A stretch of 58,932 bases of DNA from Prorocentrum cordatum (lineage: Eukaryota > Sar > Dinophyceae > Prorocentrales > Prorocentraceae): contig CAUYUJ010005739.1 in NCBI GenBank assembly GCA_963575745.1, forward strand, positions 1-58,932. The letters run 5' to 3'. The notes under the pieces are model-generated. The model searched no databases and was not told where the DNA came from. It saw only the letters and a program-made list of their open reading frames with translations. A program made the translations under genes and the position numbers. Below are positions 49,038 through 58,932 of the stretch, in pieces (the stretch's first letter is position 1; each line of letters starts with the position of its first letter).

Positions 49038-49835
49038 TTAATCCCCCCCAGGGCCGCCGCCGAGTCGCCGACCCCTTTCGTGCACTAATTCAACAACCTA
49101 CAAAAACCTATGGAAATCATTGATTTCGGCCTCTGGGCCCTCCTCGGAGCCCACAAGGGGCGTCAAGACGGCTCAAGATGGCTTCAAGGCGGCCGAAGAG
49201 AGTCTCAAAACGGCCTCAAGACGACCCAAGATGGCCCCAAGAGAACCCAAAAGCTCACAAGACGCCGCAAGAGGGTCCAAAGAGGACCCCCCAAGAGCTC
49301 CTCCAGAAGCCAAAATCATGGATTTTCCTATGGTTTTGGGAATATTTTCGCGTTCTCGCCTTTCTCGACGCTGACGAGCCAATGACGGCCCAAGCACCCT
49401 CCAAAAGCACCCCAAGAAGCCCCAAGAAGCCTTCCAAAGGGCCCCAAGACGGCTCGAGAGGGCCCCAATACGGCCCAAAGAAACCCCCAAGACGGTCCAA
49501 GAGGCCCCTGGGACGGCCAAAAAAGATCCCAAGAATGCCCCAAGGCGGCCGCGGGAGGCCCCCAAGACGGTCTCCGAAGGGGCGAAACGGCGGAAGAGCG
49601 CCCCAAGACGGGCCAGGACGCCCCCAAGAGGGCCCCAAGATGCCCCAAATAGGCCCCCAAGGGGCCTCAAGAAGTCCCCAAGAGGGAGGCATGGCGGCCC
49701 AAACTGCCTCCAAAATTGCCACCGAGAGGATGACACATACGACGGGGGCGCAGGCGGGCCTCTTCCCGCAATTAGACACGATGACGACGACGTCCCTGAT
49801 GATAGCGGCAGGTGGCAGGTGGAGCGATATCTTTA

Positions 49836-50165
49836 GACTACGCGCACCTCTTCCCTCGCTCGCGCGTCTTCGCGCAATCTGCGCACTTCCAGTCCGGGGC
49901 AGCGCGAACTGTCCACCAGCGGTCGTGCGGCCGCGGCGTTTGCTTGCGCGCGCTGCATGGCGGCCAGAAGCACGCGTCGCACGTGTACCTCGGCCCTTCC
50001 CAGTTCAGAGAACGCCGACCAGTTTTGGCCGCGTCTGGCGACGGGGCGCCACAGACCGCGCACTGACCGACCCGCGGGCACGCCGGGCACGTCCACGACG
50101 GCCTGTTCGCCGCCAGGTACTTCGTGCTTCGCGGCCGCGGGGCTACCTTGCAGACGTCGCAGTTC
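49836..50165 (-). pseudogene. Cys-rich zinc-finger fragment inside the satellite field
   Basis: One - strand frame reads NCDVCKVAPRPRSTKYLA, WTCPACPRVGQCAVCGAP, YTCDACFWPPCSARKQTPRP and WKCADCAKTRERGK. The repeated CX2C pairs with Trp and Pro-Arg-Pro spacing resemble the Cys-rich tail of the Helitron at 52233-52620 (PCARCGSAPRPKTAKYRVW, then WTCAQCRDP). It is probably a relic of such a tail caught between satellite units 1 and 2. Confidence 0.5.
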
Positions 50166-50168
50166 AGG

Positions 50169-50301
50169 AATCAACGTCCGGAGGTGACGTGCTGAGCGGC
50201 AGCGTTTTTCGGCGAACGCCTTAATGCAACGTATCCAATGTATCCAAAGATTCCAGAATTGCAACAGATCGTATTGTGTTACATTATTACGTCTCCCCCC
50301 C
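50169..50301. repeat. Conserved satellite block, copy 2
   Basis: Same landmarks as copy 1, plus GAGCGGCAGCGTTTTTCGGC, which it shares with copy 3. Confidence 0.85.
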
Positions 50302-51273
50302 GAACCCCCCCCCTGGGAGCTGCGCCGCACCGCCGGACCAAAATGATCCCCCTCTTCTGGGACCCTAAAAACTTACAAAAACTTATGAAACAAAAAACAA
50401 AATCCGCCTCTTGGGCCTCTTGGGGTTCCAAGAGGGCCTCAAGATGGCCCAAGATGGCCCTAAGACGGCCCAAGATATTCCCAACGGGGGCCCATGAGGC
50501 CCCCAAGACGGCCCCAAGAGGGCCCCAAAAGCTCCAAGGGCGGCCCAGCAGGGCCCCAGAGCGCCCATAACTGCGCCTCCAGAGGCCGCAACCATTGATT
50601 GTCCGATGGTTCTTGCAACATTTTAGCGTTCTCGTCTTTTTCGGCTTTCAATAATCCATGACGGCCCAAGCAGCTTCCAGAATCGCCCCAGAACAGCCCA
50701 ACAAATCCCCAAGGGGGCCCCAAGACGGCCAAAGAGGGCCCCAAAGCAACCCAAAGAGGCCCCCAAGACGGTCCAAGAGGCAGCGAAGACGGCCCAAGAG
50801 GACCACAAGGGGGCTCCAATGCGGCCGCGAGAGGCCCCCAAGACAGCCTCCGAGGGTGCGAAACGGCGCAAAAGCGCTCCAAGACGGCCCAAGACGCCCC
50901 CAAGAGGCCCCAAGAGGCCCCCAACAAGCCTCCAAGAAGTCCCCCAGAAGCCTCCAAAAGGCCTCCAACAAGCCCCCCAAAGGCCACGCAGCGACTGGCG
51001 TGTAATGTAATTTCCCCCCCTTTGGGCGAACTGCGGCGCAGCGCCAGCCGCGTGGAAGTTGGTCACTGCGGCGCCCATGATTGGAGCCGGCGATGGAAGG
51101 GAAGATGGGGAGGGTGCATGAAAAGGAGGGAGGGGGGAAAGCCCCCAAAGAAACCCCCAAAAGGCCAAAAGAAACTCCCAGGAGGCCTCCAGGAGGCCCC
51201 CAAAAGGCTCCCAAGAGGCCCCGCGACGACGTGACTGTACGTGCTCCGGACGTGTACCCCGCGAAGCGAGAGG

Positions 51274-51406
51274 AATCCACGTCCGGAAGTGACGTGCTGA
51301 GCGGCAGCGTTTTTCGGCGAACGCCTTGATGCAACGTATCCAATGTATCCAAAGATTGCATAATTGCAACATATTGTATTGTGTTACAGTATTACGTCTC
51401 CCCCCC
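51274..51406. repeat. Conserved satellite block, copy 3
   Basis: Closest to copy 2; the landmarks are in the same order and spacing. Confidence 0.85.
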
Positions 51407-52232
51407 TAACCCCCCTCCTGGAGCCGCGCCACACCGTCGACCCCAATCTGGAGGCACTCATTCTGGGGCCCCAAACCTACAAAAACCTATTGAAAATCAA
51501 CAATTTCGGCCTCTTGGGCTTCTTGGGACTCTCAGAGGGCCTCAAGATGGCCCCAAGGCGGCCCAAGACGGCCCAAGCCGGCTCCAGGACGGCCCAAGAT
51601 GGTCCTAAGGGGCCCCATGAAGCCTCCAAGACGGCCCAAGAGGGCCCCAAGAGGACCCCAAAGAGCGCCTCCAGAGGCAACAAATTATTGATTTCTTATA
51701 AGTTTTTCAAAGATTTTAGCTTTTTCGCTTTTTTCGGCTCTCAGAAAACCATGACGGCCCACGCAGCCTCCAAGAAGACTCCAAGACTGCCAAATAAGTC
51801 CCCACGGTGGTCCCAAGACGGCCCAAGAGCGCCCCGAGACGGCCAAAAGAGGCCCCCAACACAATCCCAGGGGCCCCCAAGACGGCCTAAGAAGCCTCCA
51901 AGAGAGCCCCACGGCGGCCACGAGAGGCCTCCAAGATGGCCTCCGATGGGGCCACACGGCGCAAGAGTGCCCCAGGACGGCGCAAGACGTCAAGAAGCAG
52001 CCCTGAGAGGGCCCCGAGGCGGCCCCAAACACGGCCCAAGAGGCCCCCGAGAGGTTTCCAAGAGGCTCCCAAGCGTCCCCCAAGAGTCCGCCCAGAAGCC
52101 CTGGGGATGGCAGGACGGAGCGGCACGCACGCGCGCGGCCGAGCATGTCACGCCATCTAACGCCCACATCTTCCACATTTTTGAATAATTCTCCACAGCG
52201 GCGATTACCAGTCCGGATCGGCTGCGCGGCGC

Positions 52233-52893
52233 CTACTCTGCCCGCCGGCAAGCGGGGCAGAGCACGTCTGCTTTGTCACGCTGGGAACTGTGCACGGCTT
52301 CTCGCCTAAACACTGCCGAGCACCGCGCGCATTTCAAATCCCTGCGCGGATCCCGGCACTGAGCGCAGGTCCACTCTCTCATGTTCCAGACTCTGTACTT
52401 GGCCGTCTTCGGCCGTGGAGCCGAGCCACATCTCGCGCACGGCGGAAATCTGCACGACTCGCACCAGAAACCGGTGCTGTACTCCACGCGTTCTGGAGGC
52501 CTTGCAGAGGGGCTTCCATTTTTCGTCCAGACACCGCGGCGTCTTTGACGCTCTTAAAAAAGGCTGCATCGAACTGCTCCGCGGGCATGTCCCGCTTGCA
52601 GATGCGACACTTCAACAGGCGGGCGCCTCTCCGGGGTGCACGCCACGCAAACGGCGAGGTCCAGCGCCCCTCTGCCTTTCAGGTCATTCACCTCGCTGCG
52701 TCGGAAATTCGTCAATTGATTGGGCTCCTTGCAGCGATTGCAGACGAGCGCGTCTCTGCCTTTCGCGGCGAGCGGCGCTGCAGCCGCGGCAGGTTTGCCC
52801 GAAGCAGAGGTCCGCTTCTGAACGCAGAGGGCGCACCTCCTCCAGGCCCCCTGGCTCAGCACCGCCACGCGTGCTCCAGAGGGTCGCTCGTTC
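52233..52893 (-). CDS. Cys-rich C-terminal region of the Helitron protein
   Basis: Zinc-finger-like sequence spread over three frames. Examples are DALVCNRCKEPNQLTNFRRS (about 52700-52760), MKCRICKRDMPAEQFDAAF (52560-52615), then PPCARCGSAPRPKTAKYRVW, EWTCAQCRDPRRDLKCARC and ADVLCPACRR (to 52233). Repeated CX2C pairs suggest several zinc ribbons, possibly for DNA end recognition. The end at 52233 is a genuine stop in the last frame. Confidence 0.6.
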
Positions 52894-53500
52894 TCATGCC
52901 ACTGTCTGGGAAATTGCCCGGTCTTTTTCGCTGGTGGCAGTCGGCGCACTGGAACGCGGCGTCCACCAACTTCTTCGACGACCTGGACGCGGCTTTCCCT
53001 CTCTGCCTTGGCCCAACCCGCTTTCGCCTGTTCCGTCGTCATCTCCCCAGCTGTAAGGGAGTGCAGGAGCCACGGGCCCGTCTGATGCCCCTGGCGGAAC
53101 AACATGGGGGAAAAAGGGCGTCGCCCGCGCGTCCAGGAGGTCGACGATGGCCTGCGGAAGAGTGGAGCCGGTGACGCAATGGGCCGCGGCGGCGAAGTGC
53201 GGGACGAGCGGGAAACCCGTGCGCGTCACCATGGCCCTGAAGCCGGGACTGCGATCCCAGGACACTTCCATCAGCTTCCCCGGGAAGACGCCAGCAGGCT
53301 GATTGCCGAAGCGGGGGGCCGTGCTTCCTGGAATTCTCACCATGATCGCATCGGGCACGTGCTGCAGGACCAGCTCCGGCTCGGCCCTCTGCTCTTTCAC
53401 CAGCTTCGAATCGTCCGGGTGGAGAACCCAGCCAGTCACTGTCCCCCAGGAATGCTTGCAGGCTCCCGCCTCCGCATTCTCCGTGGTCGTGAAGCGCGCA
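52894..53500 (-). CDS. Helitron helicase, C-terminal motifs
   Basis: Shifted frame. It reads GAGACKHSWGTVTGWVLHP-like sequence, then VPDAIMVRIPGSTAPRFGN, FRAMVTRTGFPLVPHFAAAA and HCVTGSTLPQAIVDLLDARA. The last is helicase motif VI (normally TAHxxQGxTL), with Val-Thr replacing the conserved Gln step, so activity would be doubtful even with the frame repaired. Confidence 0.75.
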
Positions 53501-54938
53501 CCCCTTCGAAGATCGGAAGCACGCCCGGAACTCCGCCAGTCTTGTTTTCCGGGTACATCAGCCAGTTGTGCCCGGCGTTGGCAAGGGACCCCTTCGACCT
53601 GCATGCGTCGCCCCGAGTGAGGGGGACGTCGCGCGCCACCACCCAGAGGAGCTGCTTCCCAGCATTTGCTGCCGCATTCGCCGCTCGCAGAGTCAAAATT
53701 ATGGTATTCGGGGCGTTGTGCGGGTGCACGAACAGCGCGTCGGCGAACGCCGTGCTCACCTCCCGCTGTCTGGCATCGCTCTGAGAGGCGACGCGGCAGC
53801 GCCGACGGCGTTCCGCGCTGCAGTCAGCGCACTCAAGAGCTCGCATGTCCTGCCAAGGCCGACCCTCTCCGAACATCCGCGGCCACTGAGCTGACCAGAG
53901 CGCGCGGCACTTCGCTTTCCCGCAGCCGAGGTGCCCCGTCGAGGCCTCGGCGCTGCCGGGGCTTACGGGCATCCAGGAGCCGGGCACATCAGTGGGGAAG
54001 CCGCGGACGAAATCGTACATTCTGTCCGACAGACTCCCCGCGCGCGCTTCTGCGAGGAAGCTCCTCCGCCACGGGTCTGAGCAGCGGTGCGACTGGGTCA
54101 GGGCGTAGCGGTGAGTCGCCGAGTGCGGCAAGCCCTCTGTCTAAAACATTTCGAGTATGCGGCCGACGTTGGCGGACCGCTTCATGAAAGGATTGGCAGC
54201 AATACTGAGAGTCCTCACGGGCGGGATCTGCCACAGATCTCCGAGAAGTACCAGGTTCAGACCGCCGAACATGGCGAACTGTTTCGGGGCGCGTGCGTCC
54301 ACGGCCAACGGGTTCCCCTTGTCCCTCGTCGAGTCCTCCACCTGCCTGTGCACGGCGTCCAGCAGCTCCACGGACACGTTCTCCACCTCGTCGATGATAA
54401 GCCAACGCATGTGCTGGATTTTCGTGTGCGACAAGTTCTCCGACAGCTCCGGGTCCTTCTTCCCGCCAGAGTGGGCCCCCGTGATAAGATCGATCCCGAG
54501 CTTGCTGAAGTTGTGGGTAGTCTTCCCCCCGATGTTGCTTGCCATGGAATTCATTGGGGCGGTCTTCATGAAGTGAACCTCGTGCTCCCATCCCATGCAC
54601 GTGGGAAACAAACCCACGTCCTCGTCGCACAGCCACCGGATTACTTCGGACTTCCCTGATCCTGGCAGGCCGAGAACGCACAGCCTGGAGCATGGCGATC
54701 CGCGCGGCTGGTCCTGCTCGCTAGCCTCCTGAACGCACCTGTCGGCGACGGCATTCAGGATGCTCATCTGCTGCGGGTCGGGGATGATCTGGTGCGTCTG
54801 AAGTCCTGCGATCGGCCAGGGATAAGCATGGGCAGGCCTCTCTGCACATTCCTCACATACCTTCAACTGCTTTACGACCCTTTCAGCTACGCACCACATG
54901 TGCCATGCCACCTGCCTGACATGCCCAGACGCGTACAT
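53436..54938 (-). CDS. Helitron Pif1-type helicase, N-terminal part
   Basis: One frame with a TAG at 54141-54143. Walker A: RLCVLGLPGSGKSEVIRWL. Motif Ia: MKTAPMNSMASNIGGKTTHN. Walker B: MRWLIIDEVENVSVELLD. Motif III: NLVLLGDLWQIPPV. These are SF1 helicase motifs in the Pif1 form that unwinds DNA during rolling-circle transposition. After the TAG the frame continues with RMYDFVRGFPTDVPGSW and a Cys-containing stretch, ending in a frame change near 53450. Confidence 0.85.
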
Positions 54939-55129
54939 GTGTACATACTATACATATGTTTACACGCATGCAAATGTAAACGCATATATGAACCTTCTAC
55001 GGAGAACGCATGGCGCGAACGAGGCACTGCAGGCGGGCGCTGCGACATCCACGAAAGTGTGCACACAAGGCCAATCATCAACCCTTCCACATACTCAGAT
55101 CTACTCACCACTCACGACATGACGCTACG
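54939..55129 (-). other. AT-rich segment between Helitron coding blocks
   Basis: Notably AT-rich with TATATG/CATATG runs, unlike its surroundings. It may be an intron or a small insertion. No gene seen. Confidence 0.3.
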
Positions 55130-55740
55130 CAGCAGATGCTCCGCGCAGACTCGGTTGGAAACACGCCTGCTCGGAAGCCGAAGACTTTTCATATTTCATA
55201 ACTTCGTTCAGAGCGAAACGGAGCGGGCGCTCCGGCAAAACTGCGTTCATGTCATACTTTGGGTAGTCCCACGTCTCGCGATTGCCCCCCCCCCCCCGTC
55301 CTCTCCGCCAGCTCTGGATGTTGCTTGTCAGGTCGGCGTCGCCAGGCTACAGCTTGTCCCGCTTCTTCAGGCGCGCCGATTTCCGCAGCGGCTCCCGGGC
55401 ATCTCCGCGAGCACCCGCTGGCAGCGAACTGCGATGCCGAAGAGCAGACTGACGCTGTGGCACGCGCCACGCGGCCTCGGTGTTCGGCGGGTCCCAGAAG
55501 GACATGCTCTGCTCCAGCGCTTTGTGCACCGAGTGGGAGAGGTGCCCAATGTCCTCGCCAGCGGCATCCGCCCTGGCGTCTCGGTCCACTCGCCGCAACT
55601 CTGCCATGATGCTGATGGGCCTGAGATCGGGGAACGCGTTCTCGGGCAGCGCCTCGACTGGCTTCGAGTCCTGGTCGTCCTCATCCTCGTCGGCGGCCTC
55701 CGGCATCGTCGTCATTGCGCGCAGCACGTTCGCCCACAGG
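55130..55740 (-). CDS. Helitron region between Rep and helicase
   Basis: The first frame reads MPEAADEDEDDQDSKPVEAL and PISIMAELRRVDRDARADAA (55347-55727). After a run of G near 55280 another frame reads ETWDYPKYDMNAVLPERPLR and FALNEVMKYEKSSASEQ (to about 55140). It is acidic and hydrophilic, a typical inter-domain linker. Confidence 0.5.
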
Positions 55741-56637
55741 CTTCGCTAGCGGAACAAGCCCCCGAGAAGATCCGTATTTGCACACCAGAGTCCATGGCCG
55801 GAAACACGCAGAAAGAATGGCGCTGCGGCGATCGGCCGCCATGTCGGGCTGCGGCATGACGGACCCGATGAAGATCGGTAGCGCCGGGACGCCCCGTGGA
55901 ACAATCACGCACATGTGAGCGAAGTCCATGTCGTCTGGGTCCTCTTCGAGCGCGAAGTACCTGCATTCGTCCGCGGGTGGCTTCGCGACATAGTGGACCC
56001 CAGGCCGCGGAGGCCCATCCGCCGCGGCCGGCAGCGAATTCGCCGTCCACTCCGTCGGACCCGTCGATGGTTTCGAAGCATCTGTTGGCGGCGGGCACGT
56101 TGGTACCACCTCGTACAAGCGGACGAATTCGTACGGGCTCAAAGTCTTCAGCTCGGCATGATTCGGTCGGTAGGCGTACGCTCGCGCCGTCGCGTCCGGC
56201 GGCGTGGCCACCTCGCCTGCGTCCGTGAACAGCACTGACCTCTTCTGGCGCCGCGCCGTCGCGCGCCCTACCCGAGTCTCGTCCGTCACGATCTGGAGGA
56301 AGCAGCCCGCGTAGAAGTCGGCGACAGGGCACGACGTGATGCACTCCGCTGCGAGCGGGTTCGGCCTGACCGCGAAGTGCGCCAAGTTCACTTCCTCGAA
56401 GATCGTGCGCGCCACGCCCTTGGCCTTCCAGTCCCCGATGCAGCGGTGAACAGTGTTCATCGTCTGCTGCATCTCAGACTTCCCTTGGATTCGCTGGGCC
56501 AGAGTGGACAGACAGGTCTTCGCGAGTTCCCGCGCCTTCCTCCCGACGCGCTGCACCTTGCAAATGTACCCTCCGATGTACCGCGAGGAGTTCGACATGG
56601 ACCGCTGAACCACGAACGTGATGCGTCGAAAGTACCC
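55681..56637 (-). CDS. Helitron Rep, catalytic tyrosine part
   Basis: In the same frame as the HUH part, after one TAA. Near the start it reads SNSSRYIGGYICKVQRVG, where YxxxYxxK is the two-tyrosine motif that attacks DNA in Helitron Reps. Conserved-looking blocks follow (TMNTVHRCIGDWKAKGVART, SPYEFVRLYEVVPTCPPP, FAHMCVIVPRGVPALPIFIG). The frame fades at about 55740, where the next frame begins. Confidence 0.75.
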   Translation of the reverse strand, partial: GYFRRITFVVQRSMSNSSRYIGGYICKVQRVGRKARELAKTCLSTLAQRIQGKSEMQQTMNTVHRCIGDWKAKGVARTIFEEVNLAHFAVRPNPLAAECITSCPVADFYAGCFLQIVTDETRVGRATARRQKRSVLFTDAGEVATPPDATARAYAYRPNHAELKTLSPYEFVRLYEVVPTCPPPTDASKPSTGPTEWTANSLPAAADGPPRPGVHYVAKPPADECRYFALEEDPDDMDFAHMCVIVPRGVPALPIFIGSVMPQPDMAADRRSAILSACFRPWTLVCKYGSSRGLVPLAKPVGERAARNDDDAGGRRRG

Positions 56638-58932
56638 TTATCCTGTCTCTTCTCTGGCGCCGTGTCGACACAGGCAAGTCGGGTCGTGAGTGATGCCTTT
56701 GATGAGCGGCAGCCGGTTGTTCGGCGCGGTGTGCGTGTTGCTCCGTAATGCCACCGCAAACGCTGGGCGAGTCCCGCTCAGGAAATCGTCGTTCCGGGGG
56801 CCCACGATCTCGCCCAATGCATTCCGCGGTCCGTTCACTTTAAGCCCGACTTCCTTGGCCACCTGAGGGCACACGACACGAAACCTCGGTCCGTCTGGAG
56901 CCGCCAGAAGAATGGTCTTCGGGAAGCCGTGCTTGCACTTTTCACCGTGCTTGCAGCCTTTCTTGATACAGTGTGTGAGCGGCTTCCCGTTTGGATGGTG
57001 GTGATGCTGGACCTTCGAGAAAATCATCTGCGCGTCTGCCTCGTAAGCCTGCTTGAAGCTGGCCGCGTCGGCGTCGCAGGCAACGGCATCGCACCCTTCG
57101 TCCCACTTCGTCTTCGGCTCGGCATGGTCCATATAAGAGGGCCACCGACACAGACCTACGTGCTCCGATGCGCGGTGATTTTGCCGCCACTCTAACTCCA
57201 ACGACGGAAGGTTCTCCCGGTGCTCCTCGGGGGCCCAGTGCTCTTCCCTGTGGACCCACGCGTGCCACTCCTTCACCGAGTCCGCCAAGCCAGGGGACTC
57301 CCGAATTTTCCTCGCGATCTCAATCAAGGGCGCGTGCTGGAACATGTTCGCGAGGTACACGAACCCGTGGAAGTGGAGCGTGCCTAGGTGCTGGTTCTCG
57401 ACGGCGCCAAGTAGAGCCGCAGCAACCCCGAAAATGCCGCCCATGGGGCGCGAGTCGGAGCCGAACTTGTCCGTGCAGCAGCACCGGGGCTGCCTGCGAT
57501 ATTTTCGCGCGACGCCGCACTCGGCGCACAACCGCAGGTCCAGGGGGCGGCCCAAGATCACGTTCACGGCGACGCGGAAGCCCTGAACGACCGAGAGAGG
57601 ACCATTGGCCATTTCGCAAAGACGCAAATCGAAATCGGGGAGCTCCGCGTCGGCGCACTCCGACAGTGAAGGCCTCTCCCGTGACGCCAACCGCTTTCTC
57701 ATGGAATTCCGTGCGTCGTCTGTGCACCCCGCGCGCAGCAGCGGGTCGTCCTGGCGTACTCTGTGCAGACGCATGACCAAGCAGGACTGCTTCTCATTTG
57801 GCGAAATGGTGATGAAAAGCCCGTGCCCGTAGCCAATCGCGCCAGACTGGAAGACGTGGCCCATCCTGCGACGCAGTTCCTGGGTGCCTGCAAGAGTGCT
57901 CGTCACCGCGCGCATGTTGTGCACGATCTGTTTCTGGGTCGTGTCCAGGCCGTGCGCCATGTGCAGCACCGTCAAGTTGCCAGCAATTGGCCGCCTCTTC
58001 GGTCCGTAGTACCCCTTCGCCAACAGGTCGTGCAACCCGCGGACGGCCGTCGTGAGTCGCTCCGTGAACGCTGATCCATCTTCGTCCACGTACTTCCTCA
58101 CTTTGCTCCCCAACCTTGCGGTGATGCCCAAAAAGCGAAAGTGGACATTGCGCATGTCCGGAATGAAGAGCCAGTCCGATCGGATCTGGTGCTCCACTCG
58201 GCGGCACATGCCTGACAGCCACATCTCCATGCTGATGGATGGCCGGTTCTCTACTTCCTCGGGCCGCCCCGTTGCTCGACGTCGGTGAACGACGTCGGCG
58301 CCACGGCGCCAGGCCCTCGTGAAGTCTGGCCCCCCGCTCTGCCACAGTAGCGTGTGCGGGAACGCAATCGCGGGGCACTTCCCATTCCACTGCTCCAACA
58401 TGGCTGCGTCGGCGACGTACGGGACGACTGGCCCGCCGTCCATGGCTCGCTGCTGACGCTGGCCCGAAGTCCCTTGCCGGGACGTCGCATCCGGGGGTGC
58501 GCAGGAGGTCGGCTTGGCATCGTCGAAGACAGACGCGACGTCTGTGCTGACCAGCGCCGGAGTCGCGTGCTTGTTCTCCTGCACGCTGCTCCTGGACGGC
58601 TCCGCCACCACCGTCGCTTTCTCGATGTCCGGCGGGACCACCCCGTCGGCGTCCCCAGAGGTGCCGAGCCACGGGTAGCACAGCTTCACGCGCCTCTCGA
58701 AAGCCTCCTTTGCTGCGCGTATGGCCGCGGGATCGCCGGCAGCAGCTTTGCAGAAAGCGGGGTGGCCGCGGTCGATGAGCTCCCAGCCGAGATGCAGCAC
58801 CACGTGAGCGCGGAGGCGCATGTGCTTCAAGTGCTTCGACAGGTCCTTGTCTTTCATCCGGAACTCGAAGCGAACCAAGTGGGCCAGCGTCTCCCCGTCG
58901 TGAGGCAGCGCCGAAGCAGCGCTGGAATTCTC
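56638..58932 (-). CDS. Helitron Rep, N-terminal and HUH nuclease part (partial)
   Basis: The frame is open from the right edge. Landmarks: RNVHFRFLGITARLGSK, then GHGLFITISPNEKQSCLVMR, the classic opening of the Helitron-like N domain (F-T-S-N region). PLDLRLCAECGVARKYRRQP with CCCTDKFG follows, then the HUH motif LGTLHFHGFVYLANM, and finally HCIKKGCKHGEKCKHGFPK, the conserved Cys/His motif. The domain nicks single-stranded DNA during rolling-circle transposition. A TAA at 56638-56640 ends the frame, but the same frame continues with the Tyr motif. Confidence 0.85.
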   Translation of the reverse strand, partial: ENSSAASALPHDGETLAHLVRFEFRMKDKDLSKHLKHMRLRAHVVLHLGWELIDRGHPAFCKAAAGDPAAIRAAKEAFERRVKLCYPWLGTSGDADGVVPPDIEKATVVAEPSRSSVQENKHATPALVSTDVASVFDDAKPTSCAPPDATSRQGTSGQRQQRAMDGGPVVPYVADAAMLEQWNGKCPAIAFPHTLLWQSGGPDFTRAWRRGADVVHRRRATGRPEEVENRPSISMEMWLSGMCRRVEHQIRSDWLFIPDMRNVHFRFLGITARLGSKVRKYVDEDGSAFTERLTTAVRGLHDLLAKGYYGPKRRPIAGNLTVLHMAHGLDTTQKQIVHNMRAVTSTLAGTQELRRRMGHVFQSGAIGYGHGLFITISPNEKQSCLVMRLHRVRQDDPLLRAGCTDDARNSMRKRLASRERPSLSECADAELPDFDLRLCEMANGPLSVVQGFRVAVNVILGRPLDLRLCAECGVARKYRRQPRCCCTDKFGSDSRPMGGIFGVAAALLGAVENQHLGTLHFHGFVYLANMFQHAPLIEIARKIRESPGLADSVKEWHAWVHREEHWAPEEHRENLPSLELEWRQNHRASEHVGLCRWPSYMDHAEPKTKWDEGCDAVACDADAASFKQAYEADAQMIFSKVQHHHHPNGKPLTHCIKKGCKHGEKCKHGFPKTILLAAPDGPRFRVVCPQVAKEVGLKVNGPRNALGEIVGPRNDDFLSGTRPAFAVALRSNTHTAPNNRLPLIKGITHDPTCLCRHGAREETG

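Larger units (their letters stand above)
47560..52130. repeat. Degenerate satellite field with higher-order period
   Basis: Most of this 4.6 kb consists of CCCCAAGACGGCCCAAGAGG-like units (short, imperfect). Superimposed are three copies of a conserved block of about 135 bases at 48900-49037, 50169-50301 and 51274-51406, giving periods of 1,269 and 1,105. The long Pro/Lys- or Leu/Gly/Trp-rich open frames on both strands arise from the repeat. Confidence 0.8.
52200..58932 (-). mobile_element. Helitron, 5' end outside window
   Basis: On the - strand a rolling-circle Rep (HUH and Tyr motifs) is followed by a Pif1-type helicase and a Cys-rich tail, the arrangement of Helitron RepHel proteins. 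The 5' end is beyond the right edge. No CTRR end with hairpin could be placed with confidence near 52200. In-frame stops at 56638 and 54141 and several frame changes show that this copy is inactive. Confidence 0.85.

Noticed and set aside
47560-52130. Many long open frames on both strands (Pro/Lys-rich on +, Leu/Gly/Trp-rich on -)
   Set aside because: They come from the CCCAAGACGG-type repeat lacking stops. No conserved domain, and every frame is open.
1-58932. tRNA or rRNA genes
   Set aside because: No cloverleaf-like sequence with A and B boxes and no rRNA core motifs were recognised by eye. A covariance-model scan would be decisive.

Overview
This window is nuclear DNA from a core dinoflagellate. 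The best markers are sequences resembling the 22-nt dinoflagellate spliced leader (SL), including a tandem set of truncated copies. Other signs are candidate introns using GT, GC and GA donors, very GC-rich DNA dense in retroelements, and Copia, non-LTR and Helitron proteins of the kind seen in dinoflagellate assemblies. Some reading frames resemble those of large Prorocentrum-like or Symbiodiniaceae genomes, but the species cannot be fixed from this sequence. It is not bacterial: most long open frames here are shadows created by high GC content and simple repeats.

Layout, left to right. (1) 1-10190, + strand: a LINE-type retrotransposon cut by the left edge. It has an ORF1 with an ADP-ribosyltransferase-like start, an apurinic-type endonuclease, a reverse transcriptase and an RNase H. 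(2) 10288-12907, - strand: five candidate exons of an unrecognised host gene, with introns filled by (GA)n and CG-rich trinucleotide repeats. A tandem array of SL relics lies upstream at 13764-13843. (3) 14072-24548, - strand: a complete Ty1/copia-type LTR retrotransposon. It has two 291-bp LTRs, TG...CA ends, an AGGA target duplication, a primer-binding site, gag-protease, a methyltransferase-like domain, integrase, RT and RNase H, and an extra 605-codon frame. Its LTRs contain an SL-like sequence in sense orientation. (4) 24786-29706, - strand: candidate exons of a second host gene, separated by two members of an introner-like family; one is 170 nt, the other 3.1 kb and swollen with ATC-type and 12-mer satellites. 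(5) 29975-44810, + strand: a decayed second LINE-like element. Its upstream frames include a RING-like finger and a DNMT3-like cytosine methyltransferase, followed by an endonuclease. It is interrupted at 35755-36826 by a third introner-like copy (- strand) filled with a TTTAGCTTAGC satellite. (6) 44781-46963, - strand: a fragment of another LTR-element Gag. (7) 47560-52130: a degenerate satellite field with a 1.1-1.3 kb higher-order period. (8) 52233-58932, - strand: a Helitron with a HUH Rep and Pif1-type helicase, running off the right edge.

Most genes belong to mobile elements. The host signal is two sets of - strand exons into and around which the elements inserted. The recurring theme is retroelements carrying functions that touch host control: two methyltransferase-type domains in two different element classes, an ADP-ribosyltransferase-like fold, and LTRs that encode a mimic of the host trans-splicing leader. 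Nearly all element genes show frame changes or nonsense codons, so this particular locus is probably not producing intact proteins.
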